Part shown: positions 11,402 through 21,797 of the stretch, in pieces
Layout of the letters: every line of letters begins with the position of its first letter
Numbering within the stretch: position 1 is the first letter of the stretch
NCBI GenBank assembly: GCA_016110215.1
Contig: JADWQD010000006.1
Span: 1,364,001 to 1,428,000 of the forward strand
Origin: Capronia americana
Lineage: Eukaryota > Ascomycota > Eurotiomycetes > Chaetothyriales > Herpotrichiellaceae
Direction: 5' to 3'
Length of the DNA: 64,000 bases
Position numbers and translations under genes: made by a program
The notes under the pieces: generated by a model
Database searches by the model: none
Told to the model about the DNA's origin: nothing
What the model saw: the letters and a program-made list of their open reading frames with translations, nothing else

Positions 11402-13420
11402 ATGAACAAGTATCAGTTCCTCTGTCTGGCGTATGTCACGTTTGGGTCCATCTTCTACGGCTATGATTCAGGTATGTCTAGCCACCACTCACCGATCGGT
11501 TGTTTGTGATCGGGCGCTGAACATTCCCTCCCCTCCAGGGATAACGACGTCGATCCTCGCGTATGAGCGATTCTTGGTCTATTTCAACCTCGACGCGACC
11601 AAGATCGGGGCCTTCAACTCGGCGTACTATGGCGGATCCTTCATCGGGTGCATGCTGAACTGGTATCTGCCCAACAAGATCGGGCGGCTGCGAACGATCC
11701 AGCTGTCCTGTGTGCTCGCTCTCGTGGGCATCCCGATGCAGACCGGAGCGAAGACCTTTGGAGTCTTTTGCGCCGGTCGTGTCATCGGCGGTATCGCTTG
11801 CGGTCTGGTCTTCAGTGTCTGTCCCACGTATGCCAGTGAGATCAGCCCTCCGGCGATCCGAGGATTCATTGGGGGCGTATACGCGTAAGTTAATTCTCCA
11901 TAACATAAAAATGGTGTTATTCGTCACGGAGAAATGGCTTACTGACTGTATGACTGGCTCAGCGTGAACATCAATTTTGCTTACATGTTCACCGAATGGA
12001 TGTAAGTTCGAGCACCATTCCACACTCTAGGGGGATGTTGCCCACGGCATGGAGTTCTTTCGCTAATTCGTTTGCTCCAGTGGGCTGGGTCTCTATTTCA
12101 TCCACTCGGACACCTCGTGGAGACTCCTTCTCGGCCTCCAGCTGGTGCCCGCGGTGGCCATGCTGGTCGGATCGTTCTGGATGCCGTATTCGCCGCGCTG
12201 GCTCATTCTCAAGGACCGCAACGAAGAGGCCCTGGCCGTTTTGAAGAAGATGCACGGCGAGCCGGGACACGAAGATTTCCCGCTCCGCGAATACCATCAG
12301 ATCCGAGCCCAGATCGAGTTGGACCGCCGCGAGCACCTCGGCATCAGCTCCATCCTGTCCAAGAAATCGTATCGCAAACGTCTGATCATCGTGGTCGGAA
12401 CGGCCCTCTTCCAACAGTAAGCATGTCTTGCAAGCCCGCGCTCGAGTTCCGCGATTCCACGCTCCATGTCTTCAGATGGCGCCTTTCATCCCAAAGGGAA
12501 AAAAAACAGAAGAAACCCCACTTGACGACATGAAGGCTGACTGACCGTGACAACGTACAGGTTGACAGGCGTGATCCCCATCCAGAATTACCAGGTGACG
12601 GTGTACCAGAGCCTGGGATTCTCCAGTACTCTCTCGTTGGTGTTGACGGGCATCTATGGCACGGTCGCTACCGCGTCGGCCGTATTGGCCATGTTGCTGT
12701 GCGACCGGATCGGGCGTCGCAAGCTGGTGGTACGTAATGCCCTGAAGCCAGGCTAAGACCTGGTCTCTTTCGCTTTTCTCGCTGACTCGGACGCTTCGTA
12801 CACAGTTTGTCGCGTACGCCTTTATGATCCCGGCCTCTCTGGTGCTGGTGATCCTGTGGGCCCGATTCGAGGCGTCCGGCAACACCAACCGTGGTCTCGG
12901 AATCGGCGTCGTCTTCGCCATCTACCTCTTCTCGTGTGGCTACTCGGGCCCCATGAACACCTTTTGGTCGACGGTATGTTTCTTTCCCCCTCGAAGCGGT
13001 CCCAGACCGGGGGACCCAGTTTTTCTTCTTTTGAGGCCAATAACTGACGGGGATGTTTTCACGTAGTATTCGGCTGAGATCCTGCCTACGTCGATCCGCT
13101 CCTTCGGCGTCGCCAACAGTTATCTGACGTTCAACGGGATCGTCATCCTCCTGGTCCAGTGTACGCCTCTGGCTCTGGAGGCCATCTCCTGGAGATATTT
13201 CATCGTTTTCGTCGTCATGGACGCGATCTTCGTCGTGGCGTTCTCCATATACTGTCCCGAGACGAGGATGAAGACGCTGGAAGAAATCGAAGCCTTGTTT
13301 GGCGACCACGTGGCCGAGATGCCCGAGGTCATGGTGAAGCCTGGAGATGATGAAGAGTTGAAAGGGGTGGATGTCATGTTGACTGAAAACGCCAACACGA
13401 AGGAATCCGTGCGGCAATAA
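11402..13420 (+). CDS. MFS sugar porter (hexose-transporter type)
   Basis: Twelve-helix transporter of the sugar porter family, probably a proton symporter or facilitator in the plasma membrane for a sugar or sugar-like polyol. Seven exons (11402-11471, 11539-11884, 11963-12001, 12081-12416, 12561-12729, 12806-12973, 13067-13420) give 493 aa. Family marks are FGSIFYGYDSG in TM1, NKIGRLR, GRVIGGIACG, PTYASEISPPAIRG, MPYSPRWLILK after TM6, QQLTGVIPIQNY in TM7, DRIGRRKLV, YSAEILPTSIRS and PETRMKTLEEIE. Exon 3 is only 39 nt. TM7 reads QQLTG rather than the QQ.(S/T)G(N)N pattern common in hexose carriers, so the substrate may not be a hexose. Its place inside the oxidoreductase block suggests uptake of a cluster substrate or of a glycosylated precursor. 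Confidence 0.88.
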
Positions 13421-13970
13421 GATAATATAGGACGGTGACGACCCGTCAATGACCCTACGTACGGGTTGACAACGTACTGGCGGCTTGACTAGATCGAGCT
13501 GTTGGAACACCGTTCGGGGGGGTGCTATCTAGGGAACCAGAGAACTGGTGAGAGAGCCCCATAGACCTTCGACCGTAGAAGACAAAGGTCTGATCGCCCT
13601 AAAGGAGGCAGCGTCCAACGGCAATCCACGCCGAGTCGTCCTAGGGTCATTTCCTCCGGAAGCTTTCTGTAGCGGCGTGACAAAAGTGAACGGAAATCCT
13701 ACTCCACTTGGCTGCGTAGAGATTGAGTCAGATTCCAGTGACACATCAGCGCCGCTCTCGGGGGAAGATTTCTCGGTCCCGTTTGGAGTCGTTCTGGGCC
13801 TGGCTTGATTGCCTTCCTTATTAGATTTTTTGACCTGACTTCATTCACTGGGAACCTTGAACTCATTCTACGCATTGGTCGCTCGAGAGTGTCGAAATTC
13901 GTTGGAACCATTGACAGCTGAGGACGGGCAAGTACCAGCTACCCAAACACGAGGCTGTCGTTGAACCGAG
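13421..13970. promoter_or_regulatory. promoter region of zinc alcohol dehydrogenase
   Basis: A 550-bp gap with a full AP-1-type site TGAGTCA at 13724-13730, about 240 bp upstream of the dehydrogenase start. No gene recognised. Confidence 0.4.
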
Positions 13971-15278
13971 ATGAAAGCCGCACGGTTCTACGGCGCGCGG
14001 GACATTCGGGTCGTCGATGACATTCCTGTCCCCAAACTCTCGCCGGGCCAGGTGCTGGTCGAGATCGAATGGTGCGGGATCTGCGGATCGGATCTTCACG
14101 AATACCTGGTCGGCATGTGGCAGCCGTCTCCTCCCATTCCTCGGGGGGTGATAAAGGGTCAGAACACACGCAAGGCTAACAAGCGAGAGTAGGGCCACGA
14201 GTGATCCCGACGCCGGAGAAACCTCACCCTCTCACGGGAGAGGCTCTCCCCGTCACGATGGGCCATGAATTCTGCGGACGGGTCCGCGAAACCAGTGCCG
14301 GATGCACCCTGCAGCCCGGGCAGGCCGTCATGGTCGACCCGCGCATGTACTGCAAGGCGTGCGACCGGTGCGGCGAGGCCCAGACCAACATGTGCCGGCA
14401 GTGGGCGTTCAAGGGTCTGCACGGCCACGGCGGCGGGTTCTCGGAAGCCGTGGCCGTCGACGAGGACAAGTGCCACGCCCTCCCGGAGGCGCTGCCGTTA
14501 GCGGACGCCGCGCTCATCGAACCCCTGGTCGTCGGAAGGCACGCGCTGAAATCCAGCGGGGTGACTCGCTTCGATGACCTGAGCGTGCTGGTCATAGGCG
14601 GCGGGCCCGTCGGGCTGGCCGTCATCTTGAATCTCCGCGCCCAAGGCGCTCAGAGGATCTACGTGTCCGAGCCGACGCTGAAGCGGCAGAAGCAGACGGC
14701 CGAGTTTGCGGACGAGGTCTGGAATCCTCTGCAGGATGCCGTCGGGGACAAATGCCGCCAATGGACGAACGGCAAGGGAGTCGACCTGGTCTTCGACTGC
14801 GCGGGCATCGGCCCCGGGTTGAAGGATGGCATGGACGCGTTGAGGAGCGGCGGCACATATGTGAACGTGGCGGGGTGGGAGACTCCTGTAAGTGTCGCCC
14901 GGGGAGGGGTGCTCGCAGACTCTGATCATTTTTCCCTTCTAGTTTGTGGTCCCCATGGAGCACTTTATGCCGAAAGAGCTGGTCCTGAAAACGGCCATGT
15001 CATATACGGATGCCGATTTCCGCGAGGTGGTCGACGACTACGTCAATGGTGAGTGCTTCTCCTACATTTGCTTCTGCTACAAATGCCCCTCCTACATATG
15101 CAAAGAAGCGGCTCAAGCTAAGGTCCCGGCAGGCAAGTTTCAAGGAGTGGAAAAGATGATCACCAGTCGCATCGCCCTGGACGATGTGGTCTCCAAGGGC
15201 TTCGAAGCGCTGGTGAACAACAAAGACGATCACGTCAAAATCATGGTGTCTCCCAAGAAAGAATGTCTCTCTGCTTAG
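13971..15278 (+). CDS. zinc-dependent medium-chain alcohol dehydrogenase, butanediol dehydrogenase type
   Basis: MDR-family oxidoreductase that would oxidise a vicinal diol or secondary alcohol with NAD(H). Exons 13971-14112, 14193-14887, 14943-15048 and 15133-15278 give 362 aa. Catalytic zinc residues sit in CGICGSDLHEY and GHEFCG; the structural-zinc cysteine cluster is CKACDRCGEAQTNMC. The cofactor motif is VIGGGPVGLA, and the end holds ITSRIALDDVVSKGFEAL. No GT donor gives a working first intron; a GC-AG intron (donor GC at 14113, acceptor AG at 14191-14192) joins HEYLVG to PRVIPTPEKPHP and fits the family well. Alternative: a phase-2 GTGGCA donor with acceptor after GCGAG would give HEYLVGIVGPRV. 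Sequence type matches (R,R)-butanediol dehydrogenases, but relatives accept other alcohols. Confidence 0.87.
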
Positions 15279-15805
15279 ACGCCTCTCTCGTCCAACTTTC
15301 CAGAGAAGAGTGAGGCCTTAGGGCAGGTTAGAGTTAGATCGGCAGAAAGGCAAGGGACTACAGAGGTGAGAATAGATATACTGAGTTCCGTGAACAGACG
15401 AGAATGAACTCTGCCTTGTCCGGAGATCAAGGTAACGAATCAATTGATACCTAGATCCGTCGCATTTCTCCACGGCCACTACGTCTGTCGAACATGTATT
15501 AATAGTGGCAGGTCCAGATACTAATACTGCCTCGGGGAAATTTGGGGCTGAGCACCCTTTTGCCTCTCCGTGCATACAAGTCAGAATTGGGGTTTTGGGA
15601 AATGTCTAGGTCAACTAACTCACAGTTGGAAGGCATTTTCCTCCACTCATCGTTGAGATCTCAAGGCGTGGACTTTCTGATGGACCATTCCCGCCCGTGC
15701 TGGTTCGGGCATCTCTCTATACACTGCTGTCGACATACGAATGTATTCGGCGCCGCAATTGGTCGACGGGATATCCTAAAGGGGGGAGCTTCATGATCGA
15801 TGGCA
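15279..15805. other. 3'-3' intergenic region, dehydrogenase and bZIP gene
   Basis: Convergent gap of 527 bp. Nothing recognisable was found beyond 3' flanks. Confidence 0.5.
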
Positions 15806-17609
15806 TCACGACTTATTTTGGAGGAGCAGATTCAGATAGGCCTGCATGGTCGCCGGCGTCAGAGGAGCGGGGGGAGCCAGTTTCGGAACTCCCACCGGCC
15901 GAGCGATGGGCTGCTTCGCCACCGCCGCGGGGTGGTACAGACGGGGGTATCTTACGACAAAGGATGGATCGATTTTGAACCGATGCATCTGGCTATCGTT
16001 CGGCGGTGTGGAGTGGCTGCACGTCGTCGACGCCGTGGAGGGATAGGCGTAAAGAATGCCGCCGTGGGCCGCTGTGGAATCCAGCGAGTTCAACACAAAG
16101 TCCATGACATTGAAGGAATTGGCCGACGACTCGCCGACGCCTGGTTCCCTGACGTACGCCTCCGTGAGGTGACAGATCATGGTGTCCAAATCGTACGCCA
16201 GGTATGACCCGATCAAGAGATCCCGCAGTGCGGCGTGCGGGACCCAGTCGATGACCTTGGGGTAGGACGGGGTCATCATCTGCAGCAGAGTCGGTTGGTA
16301 GATCGGGGCGATGGCCATCCGCGCCGCCTCGGTCCGGGTCGCTTGCCACCACACGATGGGGGTGATGAGGCCGCACGAATTGGTCCAGGTGATCCAGTAG
16401 TCCATGAAAGGCCATGCGAGGTGGAAGAGCGCATGGAGCACGTCGTTGATGAGGTAGGGAGCACTGGTCTAGCGGTAAGCTTGTGGTGTTTTTATTTTAT
16501 CGGGGGGAAGCAGAGAGATTGAGTGGAAAGGGTGTAATGGGCCCACAAACCTGGAAAATCGACGGGGGAGCGAGCTCAGCTGGATCAGGTCACAGATATA
16601 CTGAAGATGGTCGGAGAAGTTGGACGTCTTCTGCGCCATGGTCGGCCCGGAGAGGGAGATGAGTGGTAAGACGCCATCCAGATCGGCATTCGCCGCCGCC
16701 GCGGCGGCCTCGACTAGGTCCAGCTCTTTGTCTACATCTGGCGGCAGCGACGCAGGATTGTTCGACGGCGACGGTCCTTGCCCCAGGACGTGAAAGGATG
16801 TATCGCTCCAGGGGCAGTCTGCGACGTCTTGAAGGGCCATGTGCGTAGGACCCGGTTTGGCCGAGGAGCAAGACGTTGTCGTCGTCCACGCGTCCAAGGC
16901 CAATTTGGCCATGTCGTCAGAATCAGGGCAGGAGGAAGCATCTGCCGGCATGATCAGGAAGTCGAGGTTGACAGGGCTGGTCGACCGGCACCCATCTTGG
17001 CTGTGGTTCATGCTCATCGAATTTCCGTCGTCACTGCTATGCCCTTGTCGCTGGTCCTGGCCCCCAGGCCGTGAATCTGGGGGTGACAAGGAGTTGTGAT
17101 CTTCGGCTTCTGCAGGGCACCAGAATTGATTGTTACAGATCAGTCCTTGTTGATGTATCCGAGGCCTTTTGGCCGGGAAGGTCACTCACTCGAGGTATTC
17201 AGGATCGGCAAGACATTATCAGCCAACCCGACAATGGTGGTCGACAGGCTGAGCAATTTCTTCCGCAACGTGTGCAGGGAGTCCTGGAGAGCGGCGTTCC
17301 GTTGCCACAGCTCAGATGTCGGATCGTGGGATCCCGGTTGTGAGAGAAAGGCGACCTTGGCCTCGAGTTGTTCGATGTAGGCCGACCGTCGCTCCCGGAT
17401 CACCTTTTGAGACAACCGATTTCTCATGCGTCTGGCAAGCGGTCACTCAATGAAAGGAGCAAGCGGGGACAAGGGTCCTGGGGTGATGGGTGCTTGGGGG
17501 CTGGGCAGGACCGGATAACGGTTACATACTTCTGTTCTTCTTTGAGGTCTTGCGGGTTGTGACCTCGCTTCGCCGAGGGAGGCGAGCGACCGTCTGCTGT
17601 CGTGCCCAT
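15806..17609 (-). CDS. bZIP transcription factor with DUF3425-type C-terminal domain
   Basis: Likely nuclear DNA-binding regulator of the neighbouring metabolic genes. Four exons (17609-17530, 17431-17190, 17109-16551, 16463-15806) give 512 aa. The basic region spans the first splice junction: QKRMRNRLSQKVIRERR, followed by a short leucine-zipper-like coiled coil (IEQLEAKVAFL... LWQRNAALQDSLHTLRKKLLSL). The middle is low in structure and acidic. The C-terminal half shows the pattern of the fungal bZIP-associated DUF3425 domain: PKVIDWVPHAALRDLLIGSY and a Trp-rich helix before it. Basic-region core NRLSQKVIRERR is divergent from Yap-type NxxAQxxFR, so its exact DNA site is uncertain. Its own promoter holds a near-perfect palindrome of GAGTCA/TGACTC half-sites (17766-17796), which points to autoregulation. 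Confidence 0.85.
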
Positions 17610-18403
17610 GGAGAAGTCAATTTTCAGTCCACAGAAGCATCTCTGTACTCCGTCTTCTGTACTCTGTACCGGACACGTCGATGACTACCTAGAAGAAATG
17701 TGACAACGTCTTGGGATCGAACTCAATGTTCCCGATTTGGTCAGAGCCTTCAAGAACCTTCAAATGATCCGAGTCACTCATGACTGACTCGGGATCGAAC
17801 AAGCCTCGATCCTGGCACCTTAAACATCCACCCATTCACCTGAAGGAGGTGGACCGGGGGACAAGGCCCCGAGGTACTGTACTAGGTCGTTAACGGCCAG
17901 GAAATTGGGGCACGGGACCCCCGCGCGGGGCTGCAGAGCTCCGGAATCACGAACAGCGTACTCGAGGGATCAGTGGGGCACGGCCATGTGTCGTATTTAA
18001 CTAGGATGGAGCTAGCTCCTCACCAACTACTCGGTACTCCGGTCTGCAAGATCGTCTACTGTGTACGCTGCACCACGTGCCCTTTGCCGAGGCCGCATAG
18101 GACTCGAACCCGGGCTCGAGGACTCCCCCCGGAGAGACGACCCGTTGTCGGGGATACCTATCGGTTTGTGACCAAACACGTGGATCGTTGGCATTTACTG
18201 ATGTTGATGTCCAAAGGCATGTAACCCCGACGCATCATTCGTATTCTGGGTAGAGAAGATATGGACGCTCGCTGCTTGCACATCAGGCTAGACCACGCGG
18301 CCGATCTCGCTGTCCATCTCTGGTTGCACCGGTTGTCAAGGTCCGAAATGGACATATCGATACCATCCTCCAACCCTGAAAGAAGACAGGTCCCTGATTC
18401 AAT
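17610..18403. promoter_or_regulatory. bZIP gene promoter region
   Basis: Nearly 800 bp between the bZIP start and the 3' end of the second Tri12-type transporter. Besides the palindrome at 17766-17796 it has two CACGTG boxes (around 18073-18078 and 18177-18182) and a short inverted repeat GTTTG/CAAAC near 18163-18176. A GGTTCGAGTCC string on the minus strand near 18110 looks like a Pol III B box but no tRNA folds around it. Confidence 0.4.
17766..17796. promoter_or_regulatory. near-perfect palindrome of bZIP half-sites
   Basis: Reads GATCC-GAGTCA-C-TCATGA-C-TGACTC-G-GGATC. Arms CCGAGTCA (17769-17776) and TGACTCGG (17785-17792) are perfect, GATCC/GGATC extends them with one extra G, and the centre TCATGA is itself a palindrome. 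It sits 157-187 bp upstream of the bZIP start codon. GAGTCA/TGACTC is the AP-1-type half-site of bZIP proteins; autoregulation is inferred. Confidence 0.55.
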
Positions 18404-20472
18404 CTAGTAGGTGGTCGGCTCGGCCTCGAGCTGCTTTTGGACAGCATTCTCCAGATCCTTCTCTTCCTTCTTCTTGTGTAGTGTCACGGCTACGCTGTCG
18501 GTCATTTTAGCATCGACGCTCGGCGCGAACAGACTAAGGATGATGCCGGTGCCTGTGAAGGCCAGCGAGGCAAAGAAGACGGTGCGATAAGCCGCCGTGT
18601 TGCCCTCCTTGAACGCGGCGAGCCCCACGTCTCGGATCCGGGATGTGAGCCCCTGCACAGCCGAAAACGCGTCGGGGGTACCCAGGCTCAGAGCAGCCAG
18701 CAGAGCCGGGACAGAGCTCGCTGGGAGCCCGGCCTCTGTGACCGCTGGGGTGACAGCGGCCGGAACCGTTTCGGCGAGGCGATTGTTCAGAATGGCCACG
18801 TAGATGGTCGAGGCGAGGGTCGACAATGCGGAGCGCACTGAGCCAGCCACGCCGACGGCAACGCCAATCTCGTTCTGGTCCCGAATGTACATGCCCGGGA
18901 GGGTGAGGGTGAGGGCTTCCATCCATCCGATGAAGAAGTTGCCGGGGATAAGCAGTCCGATGGGCAGATTGACGTCGGCGGGACTCGCGCCGGCCACACC
19001 TGTTGAACACACTTGTCAGCATACAATGTTCCCAACTTCGTTCTTCGCCCCACCCTGTCGCCGCCGCCAGCGCCGGAGCGACGTGAAGGCCTCGAGGATA
19101 TCTACTCACCGGCCAGTAATGCGCCGCCCACCAACGTCGTGACCGTCAGCTGAACCCGGACTGAGCCGATGAACTTGTAGAGAAAACTGCCCGTGACTTG
19201 GCCGAGGGTGAAGGCACCCCCGACACAGCACTGTAGCCAACCCGCATAGATCTGGTCGCCGTTGGCATACAGCACATTGACCATGGAGGGCCAGACAATC
19301 CCAAAGGCATAATAGATGCTGGCGCCGATGGAAACCAGCAGCGAGGATATGAACCATCCCCGATTCCGGAACAGGTGCATCGGGATAAGAGGCTCGTCCA
19401 TGGGGTGGTAGATCTCCCAGAGGAAGAAGGCCGCGAGGACCAGCGCCCCGATCACGAGGGTGCAGATCACGGACGCCGACTTCCAAGGATAGACATTGCC
19501 GCCCCAAGAGATCCCCAACAGAAACACTACCAGACTCACGAGTTAGCTACCTTATCGGATTGCCACAGAGACGGTGAATTGGCCATGAAAAACAGACAAA
19601 GGGGGATGAGATTCACACTCACAAACCATGCCACTGGTAAAAAGACCGATGCCGACATAGTCAAAGCTGCGGATCATACGGAGTTTTTCCTTTCGGCTGT
19701 GTTTCATCCCAAAGGTCGGAGGGTGGTAGAAAAGAATGTAAAAAGTCATGGACAGGCCGTTGAAGATGATCATGATATAATAACACCATCTCCAGCTAGC
19801 CGTGGTTGCCAACGAGTTCGCAATGGCGGGGGCCAAACCCGAGAAAGGAATGCAGCAGAAGCAGGCATATGCGGTCCCAAAGAATCGGTACTTCATGGGC
19901 ACCAGTTCGCCGATGAGGAACGGGTACGATAGCGCAGTTGCGCCGGCGAGACCAACAATGACGGATCCCCCGATCAGGGTGGGCACATCCTTGGCCCTGG
20001 CGCAGATGATGGCGCCCACGAGGCCAAACCCTTGACCCCCAGCAAAGAACCAGCGACGACCAAAAATGTCCGACACCCGCCCCAACAGCGTCTGGCCCAC
20101 GGCCAGCCCGACGGGAAACATCAGCGGGACCCAGGCAATGTTCTTGTTCGGTCCGATGTCTGCGTTGATGATGCCCAGGATTGGGGCGGCCAAAGCATAT
20201 CCACCGACGCTGCCCAGGAGACTCATCCCACAGGCCGCCATCGAACCCAGAAAGTACGGGCTGGAGAAGTATCCGCGGGGCAAAGTGGCCGAGTCGGCGC
20301 CAAACATGACCACAGGCACCTCAGACGCTGACGAGTTTGGATGCTCGGTATGTTCGACGGCCGGTTGGTCTTTTTCTGAGACTGAGGCCGTTGCGGCGGT
20401 ATCCATCCTGGGATCATCGCCGCTGTTGTTGGGCATGGTGTAAGGCATGGTGAGACCAGGATGCCTGCTCAC
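18404..20472 (-). CDS. second MFS transporter, Tri12 family
   Basis: Paralogue of the transporter at 2807-4754, same family and probably about 14 membrane segments. Exons 20472-19623, 19526-19110 and 18999-18404 give 620 aa from MSRHPG; ATG 20448 (MPYTMP) is an alternative start. Motifs: GRVSDIFGRRWFF (motif A), GELVPMKYRFFGTAYA, FYHPPTFGMKHSRKEK, GMVLFLLGISWGG across the first intron, PMHLFRNRGW, and MYIRDQNEIGVAVGVAGSVRSA. The first intron's acceptor (after CTGGTAG) was chosen because it restores the family's LFLLGISWGG helix; a nearer AG would introduce a stop. The last intron falls at the same place and phase as in the first copy. It forms the right edge of the cluster. Substrate unknown. 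Confidence 0.88.
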
Positions 20473-21797
20473 CCCAATGGAAGAACAATTGTGAATGGAA
20501 GAGCGTGCTCAACCAGGCACTCTGGGGAGGAGGGAGTGCTTTCCTTATTAGTCCTTGAATATCTCAAGTTCTTGATGAATCCCCAGTCCCAATTAGATAT
20601 GTCACTAGACCGACACCCCGCGCTCCACAGTCCAAGACCGGGGGGTAGTTCGTCTGTGGGTCCCTCCGCGCTGTCGCTGTGTCACACAAATGTGAATCAC
20701 TAACTTTCTGATTTCCACCCCGAACCGCGATCACCCATACCACTAATTAAGTGCGTGACGGGCAATATCCGAGGTCGGGCAAACGGTTGACTCAGGGGAG
20801 AAGACAAAGGAGAGAGGAGTCCTCTGTTGACGCTACTTGACAGAAACCCGCCTCTGTCTGGTCTGCTGTGATCTAACCTACTCACCGCAATACTGTAGTG
20901 TTGGATCGGTCCGTGAGTATTGTCCCCATTGCAGCGATGTGCGCAACCATACACCGGTATGGCGTTGGTCGAATGATTTCAGGCACCATGTCGTAGTTTT
21001 CGGAGGTGGGCACCGACATCTACTCTGGCATTCATCAGTTAAATCGCTATTCTACGGCCAACAACATCGTACACAGACCTTCCTGAAGAACGTGAGCAAG
21101 ACAGTGGAGGCGGGTCGCGTAACAGAAAATCTGCGATTACGACCGAGGGCGCTGTTGTAGAACGTTCACAGTGTCAGTCAGGCGGTGCGTGAATGAGCCG
21201 GAATCATCGCCCGGGCTCGGCGACGCAACCGGTAGCATCTTCAGCGAGAAGATCTGAGAGCCGTCGTGGTGGAAGAGTCAGAACCTGTAGTGATATTAGT
21301 CCCATTTCAACAGCGAGAGAATGATATCTAAGATTCGGAAAGTCTACTATGGACAAGTCACTGGCGTCACACTTCGGCAAAGAGCTGTAGCCGTTGTCAA
21401 CTCGTCTTCAGACGGCAAGGGCGTATCGAGACTGTTGACCCACCTTCCACGATTGATCTTCAGTCCACCTCGACTGCTGTTGGAGGCAGAATGCCGGATG
21501 CCAGCTGGATCTGTCGGCCACGATGGGCTGCCAAACATCGTGACACGGAACTTCGCGCAGCAATGAGGGATTATGAGACCAAGATGTGAAAACGAGTTGC
21601 CCTTGGACCGCGCGGAGACGTAGCAACCGAGTTTACCGTCTATCACGCCGCCTTTAGTCCCTCGGGTAACCTTCCTAGTGACACCTCCACCCTGCTGGAG
21701 CACGTGAGGCCACTTTACGCGAGTAGGGCCAATCACCGCCTCCTTCATTTCTACTTCTCTTCAGCTCACGAGAGATCCATTTCTGGCTGGCGTCAAC
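20473..21797. promoter_or_regulatory. divergent region between Tri12-type transporter and MLH1
   Basis: A 1.3-kb gap with both neighbours transcribed away from it. Near the transporter are a canonical AP-1-type TGACTCA (20788-20794) and a GTGACGGG octamer (20755-20762). No gene is recognisable. It marks the border between the accessory cluster and housekeeping genes. Confidence 0.4.

Noticed and set aside
12783..12795. 13-mer TGACTCGGACGCT shared by the SDR/monooxygenase promoter (6730) and an intron of the porter gene
   Set aside because: Dozens of 13-base pair matches are expected by chance in 64 kb on two strands, and the second copy lies in an intron.
18085..18130. Possible tRNA on the minus strand (GGGTTCGAGTCC string)
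   Set aside because: The B-box-like string is present, but the T stem pairs poorly, no A box or cloverleaf forms at the right distance, and the acceptor stem has no partner.
2807..20472. Classical secondary-metabolite biosynthetic cluster
   Set aside because: No backbone enzyme (PKS, NRPS, terpene synthase, DMATS) is present in the block or its flanks, so a catabolic or detoxification role fits better. Tri12 here is only a family name for the transporters.
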